A stretch of 64,000 nucleotides of DNA from 40CM-2-70-7 sp035631315. Its GTDB lineage: Bacteria > Gemmatimonadota > Gemmatimonadetes > Gemmatimonadales > GWC2-71-9. The position numbers were made by a program, and so were the translations under genes. A model generated the notes under the pieces. The model made no database searches, was not told where the DNA came from, and saw only the letters and a program-made list of their open reading frames with translations. Where the stretch lies: the NCBI GenBank assembly GCA_035631315.1, contig DASQIZ010000091.1, forward strand, positions 1 to 64,000, in the 5' to 3' direction. Of this stretch, positions 50,356-57,555 are shown piece after piece (position 1 is the stretch's first letter; each line of letters begins with the position of its first letter).

Positions 50356-51420
50356 CTAATCTAACCGGGCAGTTACCCCGGCGCGCACGGCGTCCATGAT
50401 CCGCTGAATCCGCCAGCCATCTTCCATGGTGGCCGGTGTTCCGGACGGCTTGGCCCCACCCAGCACCGGGACCAGGTCCCGCATCAACCGGACGAACGAC
50501 CGCGCCCACATGTTGTTCGGAGTGGTCTTTTCCCAGAGATCGTCGGGTTGGGTGATGTCTTCGAGCTCGACCCCGCGCTTCCCAATGTGCAGGGTGTGCT
50601 CGCCCGTGAGGACCAGTGACCCCTCGGCGCCCGTGATCTGGCACCAGTGACCGCCGCCATGATGCGCCACCGATGACAGCGTCAGCGACGCCACGGCGCC
50701 CGATCCCATGCGCATGGTCCAGCTCGCGAATTCGTCGGCGGTCACGGGGTGGGAAACCCCCGCGTCATCGTTGCGACGCTCCGTGAACGTCTCGACCACG
50801 CCGGCCACCGACTCGGGCTCACTCGCCGTCCAGAAGCGGCAGAGGTCGATCAGGTGTGACCCGACCGCGCCCAGGAGCCCGCCACCTTTGCCTGCGTCGT
50901 ACCACCAGTTCCAGGGTGCGTTGATGGCCTGCGGTCTTCCGTCTCCGCGGAGATAGGGTCGCAGGGCCATCTCGATGTGCCGGACTTCCCCGATGGCGCC
51001 GCTCGTGATCAGCTCGCGGACCTTCTTGCGGTTCGGCTCATAGCGCAGCTCGTGGTCCATCCACGCGACCTGGTTGGGTCTCGCGGACGACGCTTCCCGG
51101 AGACGCAGGGCCTCGGGTGCCGAGAGCGTCGTCGGTTTTTCGCAGAGGAGGTGGCGTCCCGCTTCGAGTGCCGCGAGCCCGAACCTCAGGTGAGTGTCGG
51201 GAGTGGAAGAGACGATGATCAGATCGGCGACACCAGAGCGCGCCAGCTCGACGCCGTCGTCGAAGACGTTCGCAATGCCGAAGTCCCTGGCCACGGCGTC
51301 GGCGTTCGCGCGTCTGCCGCTCGCGATCCCCGTCACTTGAATGCCGGGCACGAGCCTGAGACCCGGCAGCTGTACGCGCCGGGCGAACCCCGTACCGATC
51401 ATGCCGATTCTTACCGTCAT
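50356..51420 (-). CDS. Gfo/Idh/MocA-family NAD(P)-dependent oxidoreductase
   Basis: 354 residues from ATG 51420, which overlaps the upstream lipoprotein stop (ATGA). VRIGMIGTGFARRVQLPGL is the nucleotide-binding N-terminus and LCEKPTTLSAPEALRL holds the EKP motif with the catalytic Lys. The C-terminal half is the alpha/beta substrate domain (EVRHIEMALRPYLRGDGRPQ). Acts on a sugar, inositol or related polyol; substrate unknown. Confidence 0.92.
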   Translation of the reverse strand: MTVRIGMIGTGFARRVQLPGLRLVPGIQVTGIASGRRANADAVARDFGIANVFDDGVELARSGVADLIIVSSTPDTHLRFGLAALEAGRHLLCEKPTTLSAPEALRLREASSARPNQVAWMDHELRYEPNRKKVRELITSGAIGEVRHIEMALRPYLRGDGRPQAINAPWNWWYDAGKGGGLLGAVGSHLIDLCRFWTASEPESVAGVVETFTERRNDDAGVSHPVTADEFASWTMRMGSGAVASLTLSSVAHHGGGHWCQITGAEGSLVLTGEHTLHIGKRGVELEDITQPDDLWEKTTPNNMWARSFVRLMRDLVPVLGGAKPSGTPATMEDGWRIQRIMDAVRAGVTARLD

Positions 51421-51926
51421 TCCTTCGCTCCACATGCGAGGGTGTCCGACCGCGGCTTGATGGAGTCAATGGTGATGTCGACGGTCGACTTCGTCGCGAG
51501 CCCCAGGTCCGTACCCGAGCCTTGAATCCGTGCACGGTACGTGGGCCCGGCCGTGGTGAGCGTCAACACACCTGAGTCCACCGGAAACCCGTGAGCGATG
51601 TCGTGCAGGATGAACCGCACTGCCACCAGCGCCCCGCGCGGCGTGCTCGAGTCCGCGCGCCCCAGCAGGGGGTATGTGCCGGGCGTCAGCGCAGACGGCC
51701 CTCTCACCCAGGCGAGGACACCGTTGGCTCCGCTGATCGCATCGAAAAGAACACCGTTGCCTTTGCAAAAGTGCGCGACATCGGCGGCCGCGAATGCGGT
51801 CGAGTCCTTGGGGCCGCGAAAGATGCGGGCGTGCACCGTGCTGAGCGGCGCACTTGTCTGGCAGGCCGCGAGGAACAGCACGGCCGGGGCGGCCACCAGG
51901 ACCGGCGGCAGCCTGGCGGTCTTCAG
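51417..51926 (-). CDS. Small predicted lipoprotein, CTG start likely
   Basis: 169 residues if translation begins at CTG 51926, which overlaps the thioesterase stop (CTGA). That start gives KTARLPPVLVAAPAVLFLAAC, a complete lipoprotein signal with two basic residues and lipobox LAAC; starting at GTG 51896 loses the basic residues. The mature part has CHR-free beta-rich segments (VHARIFRGPKDST, PRGALVAVRFILHD, TYRARIQGSGTDLGLATKST) and two or three cysteines. No family recognised. It is coupled to both neighbours. Confidence 0.7.
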   Translation of the reverse strand: MKTARLPPVLVAAPAVLFLAACQTSAPLSTVHARIFRGPKDSTAFAAADVAHFCKGNGVLFDAISGANGVLAWVRGPSALTPGTYPLLGRADSSTPRGALVAVRFILHDIAHGFPVDSGVLTLTTAGPTYRARIQGSGTDLGLATKSTVDITIDSIKPRSDTLACGAKE

Positions 51927-52387
51927 GGCGCGCGAACGCCCAGCGCGGTGCGCGCGGCCTCGGGCGAAAGAGTGTGAGGCGCAAGCGCCTGCAGGATGGC
52001 GTCCGGAACGGCCCGGGGCTTCAGAGTCTTCTTGTCGACGCAGACGACCACCTGCCAGCCGCTGGCGCCGAGGAAGCGGGGCTCACCCCAGAGGACATCG
52101 AAATTGATCGTCATGGACCGCGTGCCGACCTTGCCGATGTACGCGGCGACCGTCAGCCGGTCGTCCAGTTTGGCGGGGACGAAGAATTCCGCGTGAATGG
52201 CGCGACGGGGCAGGAAAATGCCGTGGCGGTCGAAGACGTCCTTGAAGGCGAGGCCGGACGCGCGGAAGAGCTCGGTCTCGGCGATTTCGAAAAAACGGAC
52301 GTAGGCACCGTAGAAGATGATGCCGGCGTAGTCCACGTCCGACCAGCGGACGTACTCTTCGACGAGGAACGGAGTCGGGGATTTCAT
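51923..52387 (-). CDS. Acyl-CoA thioesterase, YbgC/4-hydroxybenzoyl-CoA type
   Basis: 154 residues. RWSDVDYAGIIFYGAYVRFF is the hotdog signature with the catalytic Asp (D-x-x-G-x-x-x-x-x-Y) of the 4HBT/YbgC family, followed by AIHAEFFVPAKLDDRLTVAA. Hydrolyses acyl- or aroyl-CoA; may be tied to envelope lipid handling as YbgC is to Tol-Pal. It opens a three-gene coupled run with the lipoprotein and oxidoreductase. Confidence 0.9.
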   Translation of the reverse strand: MKSPTPFLVEEYVRWSDVDYAGIIFYGAYVRFFEIAETELFRASGLAFKDVFDRHGIFLPRRAIHAEFFVPAKLDDRLTVAAYIGKVGTRSMTINFDVLWGEPRFLGASGWQVVVCVDKKTLKPRAVPDAILQALAPHTLSPEAARTALGVRAP

Positions 52388-52390
52388 TAT

Positions 52391-52420
52391 CCCCGGGAAG
52401 CTAGGACCGGCCTCCCGGGG
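52391..52420. terminator. CCCCGGGA/TCCCGGGG hairpin
   Basis: CCCCGGGA (52391-52398) pairs with TCCCGGGG (52413-52420), loop 14 bases. It lies between the Fis-type regulator stop and the thioesterase start, both on the minus strand. Likely the regulator's terminator or a diverged REP-like unit; no T-run. Confidence 0.5.
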
Positions 52421-52435
52421 ACGTAAGTCCGCGCG

Positions 52436-52909
52436 TCAGGAAGCCGCGCGGGCCCGCCAGAATCCTTCGTTCTTCTGCTTCAGTCCGTATTCCCGCAGCC
52501 GGCGCCACAGTGTCGTCCGGCTGATGCCGAGGCGCCGCGCCGTCTCGGCGAGCTTGCCTTGCGTGGCTTCCAGGGTATCGATGATCGCCTGGCGTTCACG
52601 CTCCGCGAGCGTGCGGCCGCGATCGGCCTTGGGCGGAATCACCGCCGCGGCCCCGGCCTGCGAATCGGGAACGCGGAGTGGAAGAATGCGGGCGCCCATC
52701 GCGGACAGCCGCGGCAGCAGCTCGTCCTTGGCGGGCACGTTGCCATTCGGAGAGCCGTTGTTGATGGAGCGCTGGCCTTCCTGATTGGCGTAGAGCACAT
52801 GTCCGTCGGTATCGAAGACCACGACGCCCTCGCGAATGGAATCGAGGAGCGCGCGACCGAGTGGAGTGAGCGATGGGAGACTTTGCGTCAGCGGACGGTT
52901 GCTGGCCAT
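52436..52909 (-). CDS. PAS-Fis two-domain transcriptional regulator
   Basis: 157 residues from ATG 52909 (AAAGGTCACC upstream); a longer frame overlapping the helicase end is rejected. Residues about 12-50 are a short PAS-like segment (ALLDSIREGVVVFDTDGHVL, YANQEG). Residues about 105-150 are a Fis-type helix-turn-helix (ERERQAIIDTLEATQGKLAE, TARRLGISRTTLWRRLREYG) as at the C-terminus of NtrC-type proteins, but the AAA+ domain is missing. It is probably a small ligand- or redox-sensing DNA-binding protein. Confidence 0.85.
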   Translation of the reverse strand: MASNRPLTQSLPSLTPLGRALLDSIREGVVVFDTDGHVLYANQEGQRSINNGSPNGNVPAKDELLPRLSAMGARILPLRVPDSQAGAAAVIPPKADRGRTLAERERQAIIDTLEATQGKLAETARRLGISRTTLWRRLREYGLKQKNEGFWRARAAS

Positions 52910-53000
52910 TGGTGACCTTTCAGTAACACAGGGTTCTCTGGGTTCACTTAAGAGACCCCGCAATCGGGCGAAGGTCACAGATGTTAACGCGCGGGACTGT

Positions 53001-55556
53001 CTACCTTCGGCGGCGGCGGGGAGGCCGGAATGGCCGCCCCGACTTCGGTTTCCCCTTGGGGAGCTCGTCGAGCTTTTTCTTGAGGTCGGCGATCGAATCG
53101 GCCCGCGCCGCCTCGCGTTTCCCCCTGATGACGGTGAAGCGCAAAGGCCGGTCCAGTGGGGGCAGGTCAGCTTCGCGAAGGCGGCGAGCCTGACCCTCCT
53201 TGAGATGCAGCCGCGCCACACCGTTCCCGTCCTCGATGCCGTACTCGATGGCGACCCGGTCTCCCAAGAGCGCGACCGACTGCGGCAGGGCGTCCAAGCG
53301 AACCCGTTCCGCTTCGGTCACCAGGGTGTCCACGTCCAGTGACAGGCGGGTTCGCAGGAACGAGTCCCAGCTCGTCACCGAAGCCAACTGATTCGTGAGC
53401 CGCTCCTCGAGCGCCTCGGGACCGAGTTGGTTCAGTGTCGCCCCTGACTTGCTCCAGAGCGCCTGTGCCCGATGAAGCGACCGCGAAAGTTTGGGCTGGT
53501 CGGGGTGTGGCGTGCCGCCATTCCGCACGGCTTTCACCAGTGCCTGCCGCGCGGCGTTCACCAGGTCGGGTGGGAATTCTCCCGTCAGCGCCTCGGCCTC
53601 TCGCTCGAGCAGGAAACCCTGGTACTCTACGGTCCGGACCGCCATGAGTCCCTCTTGCCGCCGGTGACGCTCGAACGTGATCTGCGGCGGCGCGCGACGC
53701 GCATAGCGGCGCAAGGATCGCTCCGGGATCTGCGTGCCCTCGATGGCCGCGCGCGGATTGCCGAACCGGTCCGCGAAGTACCGTAGTGTGCCCGCGATCG
53801 CGCCCCAGCTCCCGCACACCGACCCGCGGCTCACGCGCGCCTCCTGCCCGTCAGCCGTCTCCTCGTCGATCACGACGTCGAAGGGCGCGACCTTCGCGAG
53901 CAGATCGGCAAAAACGGACTTGATGCCGTCGTCGGCGACCGGAAACCGTGCGGGCAGTGACAGCTCGAGCTGCCGGTAGACTGACGCCGTGCCCAGCGCG
54001 ATGTCTTCTATGGCCTTCACGAGCACGCCGCGCCCTTCGGCCCAGCGGTCGATGGTCTCGCGGAAGAGGTGCCGCGGCAGTCCGTACACCTCGCCCAGGT
54101 CCCCATGCTTGTTGACCGCCTCGGCAAACACGTTGTACGCCGTGAGGTGGTCCGATCCAGGCACGATCAATCCCTGCAGGTTCCGGTCGTCACGCGTCAT
54201 CCGGTGAAGCGAGTCGATGTTCGCGGCGACCGCCACGACCGGCAGCAGGGGCGTGTCGGCATGCACGAGGAGCTCGCCCCACGGCCGCTCGACCGGCATC
54301 GCTTCGACTTGACGTCCGTAATTCGTGAGCCGTCCGTTTTCAATCAGCCCGCGATCCATCAGCAGCGTGACGGCCGCCCGATATGACCGCTTGTCGAGGG
54401 GCACCGGGAGATCGAGGTCTCCGGCGTCCACACCGATCGCCGCACAGGTCATCGCCACGCGCTCGGCGTCTCCGGCCAGCTGGAATTCGGGAGGAGTTGG
54501 GCGCAGCTGATCGAATACCAGCCGCCGGTCACTCAGGATCGTGACCTCCCCGCTCTGTACCCGGCCGTGCACCCGTCCCGCCATCTGGAGGATTTCATTC
54601 GCGCCGAGGTAAAGGCGCGTGAGAACGTTGCGGCCGCGCTCGATAACGTTGGCGTAACGCGCGTCGTAGATGACGACGGTGTCGAGCCCCCGGATGTTGA
54701 GCGCCGACTGCCCCGCCGCTGTCATGGCCAGCAGGAAGGGCCGCTTGACGGTGCCGTCGAGGAAGGGCCTGATGACGCGGATCGGCTCGCCGCCATGGTA
54801 GAACGCGGTGTCGAGCCGCGGCCACCGCGCTCCCAGCTCCGACGCGATCTGCTCCACCTCCGCCCGCGTCGGCACGAACACCGCGACCCCTCGGGCGTCG
54901 CGCAGGACGCGGGTGATGAACCGCTCATTCAGGAATGAGAGTGGCTGCTGGGGAATGACCTTGACGTCCGCGGCGCGCGCCGGGTCGAATGCCGTCGTCT
55001 CGAGCACTTCGGCGGATTCGAGGTAGCGGGCGTAGAACTCCGGATCGACGGTGGCTGAGAGCCAGATGCAGCGACATCCGGCTCGCTTGGCCAGCGCGAG
55101 GCACAGCTCCAGCTCGGCCGAGGTCTGGTGGATCTCGTCGATGACGAGCGTGTCGCGCGTGGTGATGAGCCCATCCTGGAACCACCGCCGGGCGATCCCG
55201 GTGGTCACGATCACGACGTTCCAGGAGGGGGTCTCCGGAGTCGCTTCCCGCTCGCGGTTCACGACGCCGACCTTGAGGGGGACCCCTAGGATGGCCCCGG
55301 CGATTGGTCTGATCGCCAGCGTCTTCCCCGTTCCCGTCCCGGCCATGATCCCGAACCCCGAGCCGGACCGGGCCAGTCGCTCGATGTCGGCGCCATGCTC
55401 ACGCGAGAGCAGGGTGTCGATCTCGAGGCCCAGCGCAAGTTCGATGGTCTCGCAGGCGGCTCGGGTGGGCGCGATGACGACGACGCGGCCGGTCAGGCCG
55501 GCGGCGAGATAGGCCTCACGATCTGGAGGGAGGAGATGATCGCGGGAGGATGCCAC
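53001..55556 (-). CDS. HrpA/HrpB-like DEAH-box helicase
   Basis: 851 residues from GTG 55556; an ATG 16 codons upstream lies in intergenic repeat sequence. Motif I AGTGTGKT (about 72-79), motif II DEIH (about 140-143), motif III SATVDPEF, then VAVFVPTRAEVEQIAS, MTAAGQSALNIRGLDTVVIY and QMAGRVHGRVQSGEVTIL (motif VI region). A PTRAACETIELALG segment precedes motif I, an arrangement unlike standard DEAH proteins. Residues 450-851 are a helical C-terminal part ending in an Arg-rich tail (GKPKSGRPFRPPRRRRR). RNA helicase activity is the likely role. Confidence 0.88.
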   Translation of the reverse strand: MASSRDHLLPPDREAYLAAGLTGRVVVIAPTRAACETIELALGLEIDTLLSREHGADIERLARSGSGFGIMAGTGTGKTLAIRPIAGAILGVPLKVGVVNREREATPETPSWNVVIVTTGIARRWFQDGLITTRDTLVIDEIHQTSAELELCLALAKRAGCRCIWLSATVDPEFYARYLESAEVLETTAFDPARAADVKVIPQQPLSFLNERFITRVLRDARGVAVFVPTRAEVEQIASELGARWPRLDTAFYHGGEPIRVIRPFLDGTVKRPFLLAMTAAGQSALNIRGLDTVVIYDARYANVIERGRNVLTRLYLGANEILQMAGRVHGRVQSGEVTILSDRRLVFDQLRPTPPEFQLAGDAERVAMTCAAIGVDAGDLDLPVPLDKRSYRAAVTLLMDRGLIENGRLTNYGRQVEAMPVERPWGELLVHADTPLLPVVAVAANIDSLHRMTRDDRNLQGLIVPGSDHLTAYNVFAEAVNKHGDLGEVYGLPRHLFRETIDRWAEGRGVLVKAIEDIALGTASVYRQLELSLPARFPVADDGIKSVFADLLAKVAPFDVVIDEETADGQEARVSRGSVCGSWGAIAGTLRYFADRFGNPRAAIEGTQIPERSLRRYARRAPPQITFERHRRQEGLMAVRTVEYQGFLLEREAEALTGEFPPDLVNAARQALVKAVRNGGTPHPDQPKLSRSLHRAQALWSKSGATLNQLGPEALEERLTNQLASVTSWDSFLRTRLSLDVDTLVTEAERVRLDALPQSVALLGDRVAIEYGIEDGNGVARLHLKEGQARRLREADLPPLDRPLRFTVIRGKREAARADSIADLKKKLDELPKGKPKSGRPFRPPRRRRR

Positions 55557-55602
55557 GCTTGAATATAGAAAGAGGCGGCCGGGGGTACCCCCGACCGCCT
55601 CC

Positions 55603-55627
55603 ACTCAGCGACTTAGTGTCTTAGCGA
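55603..55627. repeat. CTAAGTCGC-family repeat
   Basis: CTCAGCGACTTAGTGTCTTA followed by GCGA on the plus strand, the same words as at 14041-14091 and 13507-13538. It lies between the helicase start and the end of the next gene. Confidence 0.55.
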
Positions 55628-56052
55628 TGATCGCGGTCGCGGTCATGGTTTCCATGGTTGCCGTGGTCCCCATGATTGCCTTGATCCCCTTGATCCCGCT
55701 TGTACCAGCCGCGGTGCTGCCCGCGGTCGTGCCACTCATGGTCGCGGTCACGATCCTCGAAGTGGCGCTCACGGTCCCAGTCGCGATGTCGCTCGAACCA
55801 GAACCGGTCATGCGCACGCCAATCCTCCGGCACGTAACGCGGATCGTAGAACCACATGGGCTGGCCTTCATAGACGCGCTGCACGTAGTACACGCGTTCA
55901 CCGCCATACCAGTACCATGGCTGACCGACCGATACGAACCCAGCGTAACCGGGCGTTCCGACGCCGAAGGAGACGATCACGCGGGTCTGCGCCTTCGCCG
56001 AGATGGCCCCACCAGCGAGAAGCGCCAGGCACAGCATCAGGGTCCGTTTCAT
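55621..56052 (-). CDS. Secreted protein with Asp/Arg/His-rich low-complexity tail
   Basis: 143 residues from ATG 56052, with AGGAGGT six bases upstream, a strong start. Signal peptide MKRTLMLCLALLAGGAISAK. Residues about 22-75 are Tyr/Trp-rich (GQPWYWYGGERVYYVQRVYE, GQPMWFYDPRYVPEDWRA). The last 70 residues repeat Arg/Asp/His pairs (DRFWFERHRDWDRERHFEDR, GDQGNHGDHGNHGNHDRDRD). The tail could bind metal ions; family not recognised. Confidence 0.75.
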   Translation of the reverse strand: MKRTLMLCLALLAGGAISAKAQTRVIVSFGVGTPGYAGFVSVGQPWYWYGGERVYYVQRVYEGQPMWFYDPRYVPEDWRAHDRFWFERHRDWDRERHFEDRDRDHEWHDRGQHRGWYKRDQGDQGNHGDHGNHGNHDRDRDHR

Positions 56053-56201
56053 ATGACCTCCTATGGTCGCCCGGTAATACAGGAAGTCCCATGCCAAACG
56101 GCCTCTGGGGCCCGTAGCAGTGCGAAGAATCAGCAGGTTAGCAGCGTGAGAAGGTTGGAACCTGAAACGCGGGAATCGTCCTCAGGAGGGGACGGCAGGG
56201 A

Positions 56202-57269
56202 CTAGTCTCCTAGGGAAATCCCTAAGTCCCGTGCGGTGGCGATCACATCCGAGTCGAGCGGGACATGACGCGGTTTCGCGATCGCCTCTTCGATGGCGAC
56301 GGCGACGATGTCGGGCGGTTGCAGGGCAACCATGTACCCGAACTTCTTCTCGGCAATCAGCCTCACAGCGGCGGCCCCGAACCGGAGGGACAGAAGCCGG
56401 TCGAACGTGGTGGGCGAACCGCCGCGCTGCAGGTGCCCGAGCACCATCGAGCGGGTCTCCTTCCCCGTCATCTCTTCGATGGAGTGGGCCACCTTGTCGC
56501 CGATGCCGCCGAGCCTGTGGTGCTCCGGATCTATAAGGGAAACCCCACCCCCCTTGGGGCGGGCGCCCTCCGCGACCACGACAATGCTGAAATGGCGCCC
56601 TTCCGCCTCACGAGCGCGGATCTTCTCGACGACTTTGCGGATGTCGAAGGGGATTTCCGGGATCAGGATTACGTCGGCGGACCCTGCCAGCCCGGAATTC
56701 AGCGCGATGAACCCAGCATGGCGGCCCATCACCTCGACCACCATCACGCGATCGTGGCTCTCCGCCGTGGAGTGCACCTTGTCGATCGCCTCGGTTGCCG
56801 TCTGCACGGCGGTGTCGAACCCGAAGGTCGCGACCGTCCCGCCCACGTCGTTGTCGATGGTCTTGGGGACGCCCACGATGGGGATACCCATGCGGTAGAG
56901 CTGCATGGCGATGCCGAGCGAACCGTCCCCCCCGATCGCCACGATGGCGTCGATGCCCAGCCGTTTGGCTTCCGCCACCACGTCCTTCGAGCGGTCATGC
57001 TCGACCACGGTCCCGTCGCCCTTCGTTTCCTTCCAGTGGAAGGGATTGCCGCGGCTGGTGGTGCCGAGGATGGTCCCGCCGAGGTGGGTGATGCCGCGGA
57101 CTTCCGCCGGGCCCATGGGAACGACCTTGTCGAGGCCCATCAGGCCATCGTAGCCGTGGCGGATGCCGAGGCACTCCCAGCCCCGGTGGGCCGCGGCGAG
57201 GACGACACCCCGGATGACGGCGTTGAGACCCGGGGCGTCACCGCCGCCGGTGGAGATGGCGATCTTCAC
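56202..57269 (-). CDS. pfkA: 6-phosphofructokinase, ATP-type Gly with Lys at the second site
   Basis: 355 residues, GTG start. STGGGDAPGLNAVIRG opens the family; GGDGS (113-117) has Gly rather than the Asp of PPi enzymes, indicating ATP; PKTIDND (135-141) has Lys as in PPi-type/clade III enzymes where E. coli has Gly. EVMGRHAGFIAL and GHLQRGGSPTTFDRLL complete the active site. Phosphorylates fructose 6-phosphate in glycolysis. Its GTG overlaps the TGA stop of the selenoprotein gene (GTGA), so the two are translationally coupled. Confidence 0.93.
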   Translation of the reverse strand: MKIAISTGGGDAPGLNAVIRGVVLAAAHRGWECLGIRHGYDGLMGLDKVVPMGPAEVRGITHLGGTILGTTSRGNPFHWKETKGDGTVVEHDRSKDVVAEAKRLGIDAIVAIGGDGSLGIAMQLYRMGIPIVGVPKTIDNDVGGTVATFGFDTAVQTATEAIDKVHSTAESHDRVMVVEVMGRHAGFIALNSGLAGSADVILIPEIPFDIRKVVEKIRAREAEGRHFSIVVVAEGARPKGGGVSLIDPEHHRLGGIGDKVAHSIEEMTGKETRSMVLGHLQRGGSPTTFDRLLSLRFGAAAVRLIAEKKFGYMVALQPPDIVAVAIEEAIAKPRHVPLDSDVIATARDLGISLGD

Positions 57270-57496
57270 GCGGGTGTTTGGCGCAACAGCGTCAGGACCT
57301 CGCCGGGCTGAGCGTGCCGCCCGAGTGCCTTCTTGGAGAAGATGGTCACTCCGTCACGAGCCACTTCGAACACGCCGCCGGATCCCTGGATGAGCTGGAC
57401 GTCCGCGCCGGGAAACTCCTGCGTGACCTCGGCCGCCAAACTGGTGGCCCGGGACTCGTAGTTTCAGACGACGCAGTATCGGATGGTGAGCTTCAC
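57266..57496 (-). CDS. SelW/Rdx-family selenoprotein with in-frame TGA (selenocysteine)
   Basis: 76 residues from GTG 57496 to TGA 57268-57266, read through a TGA at 57466-57464 as selenocysteine. Translation begins VKLTIRYCVV-U-NYESRATS, a CxxU redox motif at residues 8-11, where SelW/SelT/SelH/Rdx proteins have CxxU or CxxC. The rest matches the family: SLAAEVTQEFPGADVQLIQG, GGVFEVARDGVTIFSKKALG, RHAQPGEVLTLLRQ. A hairpin 21 bases after the TGA (57449-57431) could serve as SECIS. The stop overlaps the pfkA start. A cysteine-to-stop pseudogene is the alternative, but the downstream sequence is intact. Confidence 0.87.
57431..57449 (-). promoter_or_regulatory. Candidate bacterial SECIS stem-loop
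   Basis: Minus strand GGCCACC, loop AGTTT, GGCGGCC: six of seven pairs form (one A-C mismatch). The loop starts 21 bases after the TGA and has G as its second base. Both properties fit the published bacterial SECIS model (16-37 bases, a G in the first two loop positions). Confidence 0.65.
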
Positions 57497-57555
57497 GAGA
57501 GTAGCATAGCGACGCTTGACACGCCGCGCCACACGCCCGAGCTTGCGCGGACCAC

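Noticed and set aside
57464..57466. TGA as a plain nonsense mutation making a pseudogene
   Set aside because: The residue position matches the Sec site exactly and the 54 codons of family sequence after it are intact; kept as the alternative in the feature note.
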